Source: Flavobacteriia bacterium
GTDB lineage: Bacteria; Bacteroidota; Bacteroidia; Flavobacteriales_D; Crocinitomicaceae
Direction: 5' to 3'
Assembly (NCBI GenBank): GCA_016183815.1
Contig: JACPDW010000010.1
Span: 1 to 64,000 of the forward strand
Length of the DNA: 64,000 nt
A program made the translations under genes and the position numbers. The notes under the pieces are model-generated. The model was given only the letters and a program-made list of their open reading frames with translations, was not told the origin of the DNA and searched no databases. The stretch's first letter is position 1; each line of letters begins with the position of its first letter. Positions 16,095 through 25,211 of this stretch are shown here, piece by piece.

Positions 16095-17351
16095 ATGTCA
16101 CTAAAAATTCGTTTAATCATCATGAATTTTCTCCAATTTTATGTTTGGGGAGCATGGTTAATTACTATTGGCACATATTGTATGAATGGAAAAGGTTGGT
16201 CCTTTCCTCAATTTGGTGCAATTTTTTCAACATTAGCCCTTTCAAGTCTAATTATGCCCGCTTTAGTAGGAATTATAGCCGACAAATGGATGAATTCAGA
16301 AAGATTATACGGTTTATTACACATTTTTTACGGGATAATATTGTTTTTTGTACCAAATGTGGACAATCCAGACACTTTATATTACATAATTTTCGCTGCA
16401 ATGTTATGTTATATGCCAACTATTTCTCTTACCAATTCAACATCTTATTCCATCTTAAAAAATAATGGTTATGATGTTGTAAAAGATTTTCCACCAATTC
16501 GTGTATGGGGAACCATTGGTTTTATTGCTGCTATGTGGGTTACCAACATAAGTGGGAGTAAAGACAATGGAAATCAATTTTATATAGCTTCTATAGTTGC
16601 TGTTTTGTTAGGGATTTATGCTTTTACTTTGCCCAAATGTCCTCCTCAAAAATCAATTTCTAAAAATGCCAGTATTTTAGAACAATTGGGATTAAACGCT
16701 TTTAAATTGTTTGGAAATTACAAAATGGCCTTGTTTTTTATTTTTTCAATGTTTTTGGGGGCCGCTTTACAACTTACAAATATGTATGGAGATGCTTATT
16801 TAGACGGATTTAAAGAAATTCCAAAATACACAGACAGTTTTGTTGTAAAATATTCTACTATAATAATGTCCATCTCTCAAATTTCAGAAACTGTATTTAT
16901 TTTGACCATTCCTTTTTTCTTAAAAAAATTTGGCATCAAAAAGGTAATGTTATTTAGTATGTTTGCTTGGGTACTTAGATTTGGGTTTTTTGCTTATGGC
17001 AATCCAACCGATGGACTTTGGATGATCATTGCTTCCTGTATTATTTATGGTATGGCCTTTGACTTTTTTAACATTTCTGGTTCATTATTCGTTGAGACTT
17101 CTACGGACACATCTATAAGATCAAGTGCTCAAGGATTATTTATGATGATGACTAATGGAATTGGAGCATTTTTAGGCACAAAAGTTAGCAGTTGGATGAT
17201 TGCTTCATTCTTTATATTAGAAAATGGGAATTCAGATTGGAAAGGGATTTGGTTAAGTTTTGCGATATACTCAGCAATTATTGGACTTCTTTTTGCTGTA
17301 TTTTTTAAACACAAGCATGAAGCAGATCAAATCAAAAACATTCATCATTAA
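16095..17351 (+). CDS. MFS transporter, nucleoside:H+ symporter (NupG-like) family
   Basis: This 418-aa inner-membrane protein has about 12 hydrophobic segments. The N-terminus MSLKIRLIIMNFLQFYVWGAWLITIGTYC is typical of the nucleoside:H+ symporter branch of the major facilitator superfamily, as are RVWGTIGFIAAMW near residue 137 and GMAFDFFNISGSLFVE near the C-terminal half. The family imports nucleosides with protons; the exact substrate cannot be read from sequence. The gene begins 10 bp after the DUF151 gene, so they are likely cotranscribed. A pairing of a nuclease-type protein with a nucleoside permease would make sense for nucleic-acid scavenging, but this is only suggested by position. 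Confidence 0.85.
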   Translation: MSLKIRLIIMNFLQFYVWGAWLITIGTYCMNGKGWSFPQFGAIFSTLALSSLIMPALVGIIADKWMNSERLYGLLHIFYGIILFFVPNVDNPDTLYYIIFAAMLCYMPTISLTNSTSYSILKNNGYDVVKDFPPIRVWGTIGFIAAMWVTNISGSKDNGNQFYIASIVAVLLGIYAFTLPKCPPQKSISKNASILEQLGLNAFKLFGNYKMALFFIFSMFLGAALQLTNMYGDAYLDGFKEIPKYTDSFVVKYSTIIMSISQISETVFILTIPFFLKKFGIKKVMLFSMFAWVLRFGFFAYGNPTDGLWMIIASCIIYGMAFDFFNISGSLFVETSTDTSIRSSAQGLFMMMTNGIGAFLGTKVSSWMIASFFILENGNSDWKGIWLSFAIYSAIIGLLFAVFFKHKHEADQIKNIHH

Positions 17352-17518
17352 AATGATAATTTTGGTTTTTAATTAATCAAATAAAAAAATAAGTCAAATT
17401 ACTTATTCAACTATAAAGTAAAAAAAAGTATTTTTGTCGTTACTTAACATTATTTTATCAAAAATAAATATTTATTTGTATCTTTATCTTTTGGTATCAA
17501 TCAAAAAGTGCCTAAACT

Positions 17519-18055
17519 TTGAGTCAATTTATTAACATAGAATTCCTATTTAAAGAACATTATAAAAGAATGTTTAGATTGGCAAAAAATCTATTACACG
17601 ACCCCCAAGCGGCAGATGATGTAATACAAGAAATTTTTATCTCTATCTGGAAAAACAGAAAATCTTTAAGTATTTCAAGTAGTATTGAAGCCTATTTGAC
17701 AAAGTCAACTGTAAATAAATGTATCACTGTTATTGAACAGAATAAAAAATTTCAAAAAACTGAAATAAATGACTCAAATCAATATTTTGCTACTCAATCC
17801 AACGAAGAAGAAATGGATTTTGAGCTAATTCAACAATGTATTAATGCCTCTTTAGATAAACTTCCACCAAAATGTAAAGCAATTTTTATGTTATGTCGTT
17901 TTGAAAATATGAAGTATAAAGATGTAGCAGAACATTTAGAAATTAGTATTAAAACTGTTGAAAATCAAATGTCTATAGCACTTCACAAGTTGCAAGAAGA
18001 CCTTAAACCTAAACTAAAAAACTTCTACTCTGAAAAAAAAATTGAATTTTTTTAA
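17519..18055 (+). CDS. ECF-type RNA polymerase sigma factor
   Basis: This 178-aa sigma-70 family factor has region 2 (about residues 8-75: LFKEHYKRMFRLAKNLLHD, AADDVIQEIFISIWKNR) and region 4 (about 112-165: LDKLPPKCKAIFMLCRFENMKYKDVAEHLEISIKTVENQM), with no regions 1 or 3, as in ECF factors. The pattern fits the Bacteroidota expansion family. The start is TTG at 17519. No earlier in-frame start is apparent, and the first internal ATG (residue 18) would cut into region 2. It is followed by a FecR-like anti-sigma gene and a small exported protein gene, so it probably directs an envelope-signal regulon. Unlike many such loci, no TonB receptor gene follows. Confidence 0.9.
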   Translation: MSQFINIEFLFKEHYKRMFRLAKNLLHDPQAADDVIQEIFISIWKNRKSLSISSSIEAYLTKSTVNKCITVIEQNKKFQKTEINDSNQYFATQSNEEEMDFELIQQCINASLDKLPPKCKAIFMLCRFENMKYKDVAEHLEISIKTVENQMSIALHKLQEDLKPKLKNFYSEKKIEFF

Positions 18056-18121
18056 AAAATTTTAGTTTTTCTTTGGGGGTAAAATCAAAAAATACAGTCT
18101 AATATTTAAAACCGTAATAAA

Positions 18122-19024
18122 GTGAACAACAAAAATTTGATATCAAAAGTAATTTCTGGAAATGCAAGCTCTTCCGAAATGAATAAATTTCAAAGTTGGT
18201 TGTCAGAAAATGATGAAAACAAACTAGATTACCAACAACAATTGACAATCTGGCAAATGACATCTAATGAAAACCAAATTGATGACCTAGAACCCGATGT
18301 TGAGTCAGCATGGGCATCTTTCTTAGAGAAAAAAGAACAAAGTTTTGATTCTTCTTCTAAAATAATTTACAAAATAGCCGCAGTACTGATTGTTGTTTTA
18401 ACCGTTGGTTCAATTTCTTCTTATGTGCTTTTTAAAAATAATCAACAAGAAAGTAACTTTTTTGCTAAGAATTGGTTTCCAAAAGTAAAAACTGAGAAAA
18501 AAGAAGCAAAAGAAAATAATTCTACTTTGAACATCCAAACTGCTGAAAATTCTGCTAAACTGTCCCTTAAAAGAAAAGTTAGAAGAAAAAATTCAAATAA
18601 AAATTATGTTGAATATGTTTTGATTGATAGTTCTAACATTAAATTAACTGACAATAGTGCTTTGAAATTTTTAGAACAAGATAAACAAAATTCAAGAATA
18701 GCTTCTTTAATGGGAGCAGGAATTTTTGACATCAAACCTTCTAATCAATTATTTATCCTTGAAACAGAACATGTTATTATTCATGTTGAAGGAACTAAAT
18801 TTAGAGTCAATGATCCAAGTGATGATTTTCCCTTTGTTGAACTTTATGTAAATGAAGGATCTATGGAAGTTTTTGAAAAAAATAATATCAGTAATAGTAT
18901 CTCCCTTAATTCAGGTCAAAAATACTTGTTTGATATTAAAAATAGACAATTTATTGAAATAAAAGAAAAAGCTAAAAAACAAAATAAATGGAAATTGTTT
19001 TGGAAAAATAATAAAAATAAATAA
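18122..19024 (+). CDS. FecR-like membrane anti-sigma factor
   Basis: This 300-aa protein starts with GTG. A cytosolic N-terminal helical part (about 1-80: ISGNASSSEMNKFQSWLSENDENKLDYQQ) is of the kind that binds ECF sigma factors. One membrane helix is at about 81-103 (IIYKIAAVLIVVLTVGSISSYVLF). The periplasmic part has a basic linker and then a FecR domain (about 160-280: LIDSSNIKLTDNSAL, GIFDIKP, VIIHVEGTKFRVND). The C-terminal DUF4974 domain present in many Bacteroidota FecR proteins seems to be missing or very short; the protein ends in a lysine-rich tail. It lies 66 bp after the sigma gene and presumably sequesters that factor until a periplasmic cue arrives. Confidence 0.82.
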   Translation: MNNKNLISKVISGNASSSEMNKFQSWLSENDENKLDYQQQLTIWQMTSNENQIDDLEPDVESAWASFLEKKEQSFDSSSKIIYKIAAVLIVVLTVGSISSYVLFKNNQQESNFFAKNWFPKVKTEKKEAKENNSTLNIQTAENSAKLSLKRKVRRKNSNKNYVEYVLIDSSNIKLTDNSALKFLEQDKQNSRIASLMGAGIFDIKPSNQLFILETEHVIIHVEGTKFRVNDPSDDFPFVELYVNEGSMEVFEKNNISNSISLNSGQKYLFDIKNRQFIEIKEKAKKQNKWKLFWKNNKNK

Positions 19025-19042
19025 CCCTAAAAAAATATTCAC

Positions 19043-19489
19043 ATGAAAAAATTTAACTATTCCTTTGTTTTATTGATTGCAGTCTCAACTTTTCTGTTGC
19101 TATCTCAAACTTTTCAATTCAACCCTGAAACAGGCGACCAACAACTAGATTTTAAACTTAATGAAATCAATTCTAATGCTTTGTCTGATATTAATCAATT
19201 TGTAGAAAGAGTAAGTGAAGTCTATGTTGTTGACCCAAACAAAGTTAAAGACTTACTTAATTTTATGAACCCTGCAGATATTTTAATCAGCTTCCAAATT
19301 CAAAATATTACAGATTATACTCTTGCTGAGATAGTTGAACATTATAGAACCAACGAAGAAAAATCCTGGCACAATATGTTACCTCATTTTGGAATAACAA
19401 AAACTTCCTACGAATATGTAGAGTTGAAAAAAATTAAGAAATTTTACGAACCTTCCTATACAATTAAAAACCTAAGTAAAGTTAAATAG
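19043..19489 (+). CDS. Small exported protein of the sigma/anti-sigma operon
   Basis: This 148-aa protein has a signal peptide or membrane anchor (YSFVLLIAVSTFLLLSQ). The mature part has a helical repeat-like segment, ADILISFQIQNITDYTLAEIVEHYRTNEEKSWHNMLPHFGITKTSYEYVELK. By eye this resembles a small helical domain of exported bacterial proteins in which a Val-Asp-Glu-Val-type helix is followed by a GWGVIAKELGIKPGS-like motif. It begins 18 bp after the anti-sigma gene, and the operon ends at the hairpin at 19534-19562. It could be the envelope sensor or the main target of the ECF factor; neither is shown by sequence. I recognise no named family with confidence. Confidence 0.65.
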   Translation: MKKFNYSFVLLIAVSTFLLLSQTFQFNPETGDQQLDFKLNEINSNALSDINQFVERVSEVYVVDPNKVKDLLNFMNPADILISFQIQNITDYTLAEIVEHYRTNEEKSWHNMLPHFGITKTSYEYVELKKIKKFYEPSYTIKNLSKVK

Positions 19490-19533
19490 TTCAACACATT
19501 TTTTTCGTCTGACCACGCTCACGAAAAGAAAAG

Positions 19534-19562
19534 TAATCGGATAACTTTTGTTCATCCGATTA
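19534..19562 (+). terminator. Rho-independent-like terminator after the sigma operon
   Basis: TAATCGGAT (19534-19542) pairs perfectly with ATCCGATTA (19554-19562) around an 11-nt loop, 44 bp after the stop of the small exported protein gene. The downstream sequence TTTCATTG is only modestly T-rich. It could also serve the converging antiporter gene. Confidence 0.65.
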
Positions 19563-19730
19563 TTTCATTGTAACTTGTTTGTATTCAATTGTACTAAAGT
19601 TTAAAAGTAAATCAAATTAATTTTATTTCAATTTCAATTTTGTGTTTTTTTTAACCTCAAAATACTAAGTTATTATAGTTTTTGTCATTTTCTAATCAAA
19701 GATTAAAAAAGTTAGTACTTTAAGCAGGTC

Positions 19731-20927
19731 CTAGATATGAAATTCAACGTCATCTAAATCGTTCTTTTTTTTACCTCCAATCATGTTACCAAACATTAGA
19801 ATAATAGCAGTCAAAAGAATAACTTGAATAATAAGTGAACTGTTTACCAAATCAATTTTAAGTGAGTCATCCAAAGCCAAAAAAAGCAAAATAGTTATTA
19901 ACCCACGAGGTGCAATGAAAAGTAAAGGAAAATTGGGCAATCGAACAGTAAAAAGTTGAAACCCTCTAAAAATAAAAATTGTCGCAACTATCGACCCAGA
20001 CCAAAGGAGAGTTTCTGAATTTAATACATCATTAATTTCTATAAGGAATCCAAAAATAATAAAAAAGACGGCTCTAATTAAAAAAGTAAATTCACTCACA
20101 ATTTCTTTAAATTTATGTACTTCAGTATTTAATTTATCTAAATCAATTTTCTGAAACCATTTGAATTCTTTTAACTTAGGTATATTCCCTAAAAATAAAC
20201 CAAACAAAAGAATAAAAATCAACCCTGGTAGATGAAAAAGCTTTGAAACGTCGTATATCAACACAATTAAGATAATAATTGGAAGAAATTTAACATGATG
20301 TTTAATGTTTTTAAGTAATACACTTAAAACAAAAATTGCAATCAGTGAGACTAAAACAATAATAAGAATTTGAAGTAAAAAAATGCCAACGGAATAAATA
20401 TCCACAATTTTATTTAAAATAATAAAGTTAAAAAAAAGAATGCCAAAAATATCAGACAAACTACTTTCATATATAATAAACTCGCGGTGTTTTTTTGTAA
20501 AATTTCTAACCGATGGAATTGCAATTGCACTACTTATGATACAAAAAGGAATGGCATTTGCAATACTACTTCTGAAATCATTACCAAAACTTTGAAACAC
20601 GTAGGCTAATAAAAAAGCTAAAGCAAACATTGGTAATAATGAAACAATTACAGATTTGAATATTAACTTTTTCTTTGAAGAGGTTAACTCTAGATCTAAA
20701 GAACCTTCCAATACAATCAATACTAAACCTAAAGAACCTAAGATTGGCAATGTATTTTTTAATTCTGGGACTTCTATTTTGAATTGAACAGATAAATATT
20801 TTGCAAAAACCCCTAAGATTAATAATAATATAACAGAAGGAATTTTAGTTTTTCCTGCCGATATATCGAAAATATAAGCAAAAAGTAATAAACTACAAAT
20901 TATTATTATTATTAAAGTTTCACTCAT
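19731..20927 (-). CDS. Cation:proton antiporter (CPA family) membrane domain
   Basis: This 398-aa integral membrane protein has about 11 hydrophobic helices covering nearly its whole length, the size of a Na+/H+ exchanger core without a regulatory tail. Motifs include GKTKIPSVILLLILGVFAKYL near residues 26-46, LVLIVLEGSLDL, the unwound-helix region AISSAIAIPS-like (CIISSAIAIPSVRNF), and YESSLSDIFGILFFNF, which holds the acidic residue (D) expected in the ion path. The ion specificity is not readable. Its start codon overlaps the stop of the upstream ClC gene (TAATG), so translation of the two is coupled. A pairing of a cation/proton exchanger with a chloride channel suggests a role in ion or pH balance. 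Confidence 0.8.
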   Translation of the reverse strand: MSETLIIIIICSLLLFAYIFDISAGKTKIPSVILLLILGVFAKYLSVQFKIEVPELKNTLPILGSLGLVLIVLEGSLDLELTSSKKKLIFKSVIVSLLPMFALAFLLAYVFQSFGNDFRSSIANAIPFCIISSAIAIPSVRNFTKKHREFIIYESSLSDIFGILFFNFIILNKIVDIYSVGIFLLQILIIVLVSLIAIFVLSVLLKNIKHHVKFLPIIILIVLIYDVSKLFHLPGLIFILLFGLFLGNIPKLKEFKWFQKIDLDKLNTEVHKFKEIVSEFTFLIRAVFFIIFGFLIEINDVLNSETLLWSGSIVATIFIFRGFQLFTVRLPNFPLLFIAPRGLITILLFLALDDSLKIDLVNSSLIIQVILLTAIILMFGNMIGGKKKNDLDDVEFHI

Positions 20928-22699
20928 TATTCAATAGTTGTATTTATCAAAGCTTTCCTGTATTCAGTTAATATTGATGATTTGTAAATAAATCCTACAA
21001 ATTTAGTCTGATAAACTACTGGAAGTATCCAAAAATTATTTTTTTCAAATTTAGTTAATATTGAATTAATATTTTCATCAAGCCTTGCGAATTCTTTTAC
21101 TTTTTCCATTAAATCGGAAACCTTAATTCTATCATATTTCTCAATTTCAAATAAATATTCTTTAATATTATCTAAAAAGATTAATCCTTTTAAATTGTTG
21201 TCATCGTCTATAACAGGGAATACGTTTTTATCAGATATTTTGACATTTTCTATTAATTCACCTAACAACATATTTACTTTGAGTTTTATAGAATCTTTTT
21301 CAATTAAGTTTTCTATGTCAATACTATTCAATAATGCCAAATCCTTACTATTAGAGAACATTTCGTCTTCCTCAACTAATCTTTTTGTATCCATAGAGAA
21401 GGGTTCAAAGTATTTTGAAATAGTATAGCTTATAGAAGAAACTATCATTAAAGGAATCATTAAGGTATAGCCCCCGGTTATTTCAGCAATCAAAAATATT
21501 GACGTCAAAGGTGCATGGTACAAACCACTTAAAACTCCTGCCATACCTACAAGCGTAAAATTAGAAACAGATACATCTATTTGAAACCAAATATTTAAAA
21601 TTTTAGCCAATAAAAATCCTAAAAATGCACCTACAAATAAGGAAGGAGCAAAATTGCCTCCATTGCCACCACTTCCAATAGTTAAAGCCGTCGCAATTGG
21701 CTTCAACAAAATGATACATAAGATAAAAAACAACAAATGCCAATCTTTTATAATAAACTCATGTAAAACGCTGTTAACATGGAGATAAGTTGTGTTATCA
21801 GTAGAAAGTGCTTTAATAAAATTCACACCTTCTCCAAAAAAACTTGGAAAAAGTAAGATTAAAAAAGCAAGTAAAATACCACCAAAAAAGACTTTAAAAT
21901 ATTTATTTACCTTAAATTTATGAAAACTTTCTTCGACCTTGACAAACACCCTTAAATGATAAACAGACAATAAGCCCGATAAAACACCAAGAGCAATATA
22001 AAAAAAGGTGAAATTGTAATTAAAAGGGATTACTTTGTTAAAAGAAAATAATACATCTGAATGGAGAATAATTTTTGAAATTAAAGCTCCACTTGCCGCT
22101 GCTAAAATTAGCGGAATAAAAGCAGTGATACTTATATCCAAAAGCAATGCCTCTAAGGCAAAAAGCACTCCCGCAATAGGAGCATTATAAGCAGCTCCAA
22201 TACCGCCTGCGATTCCACAAGCCAACAATAAAGATCGATCGTTGTAATTTAATTTATAGGTTTTTGAATAATTTGAACCAAACGCAGCTCCTGTTAGTAA
22301 GATTGGTGCTTCAATACCTGCTGAACCCCCAAATCCAATTGTTAATGAACTTGTAAGAACTTGATCATACATTTGTTTTTTAGGTATATAGCTAGAATTT
22401 TTCTTTATTCTTCTATGTAAAAACGATATACCTTTTTCAATTTTGTTTTTTAATAAATAATGGACTAATAAAACAGTGAGCAAAATACCAACAATAGGTA
22501 AGCCAGCAATTAGATATTTTGAATTTAAAAATTTTAAATCAGCTAAATAATTTAAAATAATGTGAATAATAGATTTTAAAACAACTGCTACTAAACCTGC
22601 ACTTAAACCAACTAAAACACTCGAAAATAAAATAAATTGTTTAGGTGAAGATTTTTCTTTTATCCATTTAATTAATTCATGTATTCGAATGGTCTTCAT
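20927..22699 (-). CDS. ClC-family chloride channel/transporter with CBS domains
   Basis: This 590-aa protein has a ClC membrane core (about residues 20-430) and a C-terminal pair of CBS domains (about 450-585). ClC signatures are GGSAGIEAPILLTGAAFG around residues 122-139, in which the glutamate of GIEAP corresponds to the gating/proton glutamate of GREGP, and GSGGNGGNFAPSLFVGAFLG around 342-360 (the GxFxP motif). The CBS region (KVSDLMEKVKEFARLDENINSILTKFEKN) would sense adenine nucleotides. Whether it is a channel or a Cl-/H+ exchanger is uncertain, though retention of the gating glutamate fits exchange. It is the first gene of a two-gene unit with the cation:proton antiporter. Confidence 0.9.
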   Translation of the reverse strand: MKTIRIHELIKWIKEKSSPKQFILFSSVLVGLSAGLVAVVLKSIIHIILNYLADLKFLNSKYLIAGLPIVGILLTVLLVHYLLKNKIEKGISFLHRRIKKNSSYIPKKQMYDQVLTSSLTIGFGGSAGIEAPILLTGAAFGSNYSKTYKLNYNDRSLLLACGIAGGIGAAYNAPIAGVLFALEALLLDISITAFIPLILAAASGALISKIILHSDVLFSFNKVIPFNYNFTFFYIALGVLSGLLSVYHLRVFVKVEESFHKFKVNKYFKVFFGGILLAFLILLFPSFFGEGVNFIKALSTDNTTYLHVNSVLHEFIIKDWHLLFFILCIILLKPIATALTIGSGGNGGNFAPSLFVGAFLGFLLAKILNIWFQIDVSVSNFTLVGMAGVLSGLYHAPLTSIFLIAEITGGYTLMIPLMIVSSISYTISKYFEPFSMDTKRLVEEDEMFSNSKDLALLNSIDIENLIEKDSIKLKVNMLLGELIENVKISDKNVFPVIDDDNNLKGLIFLDNIKEYLFEIEKYDRIKVSDLMEKVKEFARLDENINSILTKFEKNNFWILPVVYQTKFVGFIYKSSILTEYRKALINTTIE

Positions 22700-22828
22700 T
22701 GTTTAAAATCTTATTTATTACACAACGACAAAATATTGTGAAAAATGTACATTTATATTAAAGAATTGATTACAACTATAAAAAAAGAAATAAATTCTTA
22801 AGTTTTCAAAATTAGGCATTTCTAATTT

Positions 22829-25210
22829 TCAATACAAATATTTTTGAAATAATTGATAAATCCTATTGTATTCATCATACCAAGAACTGTATTCTTTAAA
22901 TCCATGTCTTTCTATCGGATAAGTCGTTATATTCCAATTTTTCTTTCCTTTTTCAATTAATCTTTGACTCAAACGCATAACATCTTGATATTGCACATTA
23001 TCATCAATTAATCCATGTAACAAAAGAAGTTCATCTTTTAACGATTCTGATAAATAGATTGGAGAACTTACACGATACGCTTCTGGGTCTGTTTCAGGAA
23101 AATTAAGAATATTTGATGTGTATTCTAGATTATAGTGAGCCCAATCTGTAACAGAACGAAGAGCAGCACCACAAACAAATTTCCCTGGATATTTAAACAA
23201 AGCCATTAAAGTTAAAAATCCACCGTAAGACCCACCATAAATTGCAATTTTATTTGAATCGATAGCATATTGTTCAATCAACAATTTACGAGCAAAAATA
23301 TAGTCATCTAAATCTTTACCCCCCATATTTCTATAAATTGCAGTACGATAATCTCTACCATAACCATCACTGCCATGATAATCAATGTCAATCACAGTAA
23401 CACCTTCGTTTGCTAACATTTGATGAAACAAATATTCTCTATAATAGCTACTCCAATATTGATGTGCATTTTGTAAATATCCAGCTCCATGCACAAACAT
23501 CACTGCTGATTTTTTATTATTCTTTTCGGAAGGAAGATATATTCGAGCTGGACAATTTACCCCATCTTTTCCTTTAATCTGAATTAAAATGGGGTTTGTG
23601 AAAGAAATTTCTTTAAATTCTGCTGTTTTAGAGAAAGTAATTTGCTTTTCAAATGAATTGGCTTGTATATTCTTATGATAAATCTCCCATGGAGTATTTT
23701 TAGTAGAATATAAAAAGGCCAATTCTCTTCCATTTGGACTAATTACAACTTGATGTGCTCCTTCTTTTTCTAATATTTTTGTTAATTCGTTATTTTTTAA
23801 ATTGTATTGATAAAAATCAAGATTACCAGCATGACTTTTATTTAAATGTAAATAAAAACAATTTTGATTTTTGTCAAACAATGTTTCTCTTACTTCATAA
23901 TTTCCATTGGTTAAAGCAGTTTTTTTTCTATTCATCAAATTAAATAAATACAAATGACTGTATCCTGTTTCCTCCGACTGAAAATAAACGTTTTCCTCTT
24001 CTTTATCAAATCCTAAAACAGCTGGATCAAAATTCCATTCAGAAATTCCTGGTCCACCTATCCAAGCAGCATCATATTGATATTCAATCATTTCATATCT
24101 CCCTTCAACTAAATAAATTAATACTATCCATCGATGTTTATTATCTAAACTTCTTAAATCACACAAAGCTGTTTCATTTTTATTAGAAAATATCAAAGGG
24201 TGAATAGAAAAATTTGAAGGAAAAGAAACAATTTCTTTCGGTTTATATAAGGAATAATAGGAAGGTGTATCGTTTAAGTGAGGTAAAAAGCGAAAATCAA
24301 TATAATACATACTGTCTTTAACTCGATTATAAATAGCTAATTGGTGTTTACTTAAATGATGTATTGAAACTTTTGACCTTGCTTTTTTGCTTTGAGAATA
24401 ACCTTCTTCGTTGACCATTTCTTGAATTTCAGTGGCGTCATTGTTTGGATAATCGGATAATACAAAACTGACAAACGTATGTTTCAAATTGGTTTGTATT
24501 TGTTCTATCTCATGATTTCCATAATACATTTTTTTAGGGGATTTTAATGTGATTTTTTCTTCATTTTCCTCTATTAAATGATTCTTTTTATCCTCTTTTT
24601 GGATAAATTCAAATAATTCTTTTTGTTGCTGAATTAAATAATCGTTTTGTTTTGTTGTTTTTTCAATAGCATTTCCCTTCAAAAAATTTGTGATTTGTTT
24701 GATTGAAGAATGTTTTAAATTTAACTCATAAAGATTAGAATTTTGTTCATAAACAAGCACATTTTCATCTTCTCCAATAAAAAACTGATTTACTGGACTT
24801 TGTGTTTGTACTAAAACTTGAATTTTTTCCGTTTTTTTATCAAAAAGAAATAAATTGCCCTTTTCAATAAAAAAAATATGCTTAAAATTAGTTTGTTTTT
24901 TATCATTTAATAAGAGTTGGAATGACTCTTCTATCGGATTTTTTTGGATATTTTTTTTCTCAAGATCATAAAAGTAGGTTGAATACAACAGTTCTTTTTC
25001 AGGATTCCATTCAAAAAATATTTTTTTATTATCCCACGACCATTGAACATTTTTCGGTGGGTGTCCAATAAAATCATATCCTTTCATGATTTTTTCTAAT
25101 TCTAAATTTTGGCAAAAAAAAGCAGAAGAAATCATCAAATAAAGTACTAAAAAAAACAATAACATCTTAAAGTTTTCAATTTTTCTTATAAAATTTAAAT
25201 TGGAAATCAT
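22829..25210 (-). CDS. S9-family prolyl oligopeptidase-type serine peptidase, exported
   Basis: This 793-aa protein has an N-terminal signal/anchor (KMLLFFLVLYLMISSAFFCQ, with a possible later start at that Met), a beta-propeller region (about 40-540; recognisable blades such as PPKNVQWSWDNKKIFFEW and FYLHLNKSHAGNLDFY) and a C-terminal alpha/beta hydrolase. The catalytic serine is S661 in GGSYGGF, the acid is D736 or D737 in HGLIDDN, and the histidine is H769 in ERHGF; the spacings match the DPP4/acylaminoacyl peptidase branch. It should release short peptides from periplasmic or surface peptides. It is the last gene of a four-gene operon, starting 1 bp after the stop of the 441-aa protein gene. 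The propeller carries a long, charged, lysine-rich insertion near residues 200-240. Confidence 0.88.
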   Translation of the reverse strand: MISNLNFIRKIENFKMLLFFLVLYLMISSAFFCQNLELEKIMKGYDFIGHPPKNVQWSWDNKKIFFEWNPEKELLYSTYFYDLEKKNIQKNPIEESFQLLLNDKKQTNFKHIFFIEKGNLFLFDKKTEKIQVLVQTQSPVNQFFIGEDENVLVYEQNSNLYELNLKHSSIKQITNFLKGNAIEKTTKQNDYLIQQQKELFEFIQKEDKKNHLIEENEEKITLKSPKKMYYGNHEIEQIQTNLKHTFVSFVLSDYPNNDATEIQEMVNEEGYSQSKKARSKVSIHHLSKHQLAIYNRVKDSMYYIDFRFLPHLNDTPSYYSLYKPKEIVSFPSNFSIHPLIFSNKNETALCDLRSLDNKHRWIVLIYLVEGRYEMIEYQYDAAWIGGPGISEWNFDPAVLGFDKEEENVYFQSEETGYSHLYLFNLMNRKKTALTNGNYEVRETLFDKNQNCFYLHLNKSHAGNLDFYQYNLKNNELTKILEKEGAHQVVISPNGRELAFLYSTKNTPWEIYHKNIQANSFEKQITFSKTAEFKEISFTNPILIQIKGKDGVNCPARIYLPSEKNNKKSAVMFVHGAGYLQNAHQYWSSYYREYLFHQMLANEGVTVIDIDYHGSDGYGRDYRTAIYRNMGGKDLDDYIFARKLLIEQYAIDSNKIAIYGGSYGGFLTLMALFKYPGKFVCGAALRSVTDWAHYNLEYTSNILNFPETDPEAYRVSSPIYLSESLKDELLLLHGLIDDNVQYQDVMRLSQRLIEKGKKNWNITTYPIERHGFKEYSSWYDEYNRIYQLFQKYLY

Positions 25211-25211
25211 A

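Noticed and set aside
17429-17436. TATTTTTG as promoter of the ECF sigma gene
   Set aside because: It matches TAnnTTTG but lies 82 bp from the start codon and has no TTTG at the right distance; too weak to annotate.
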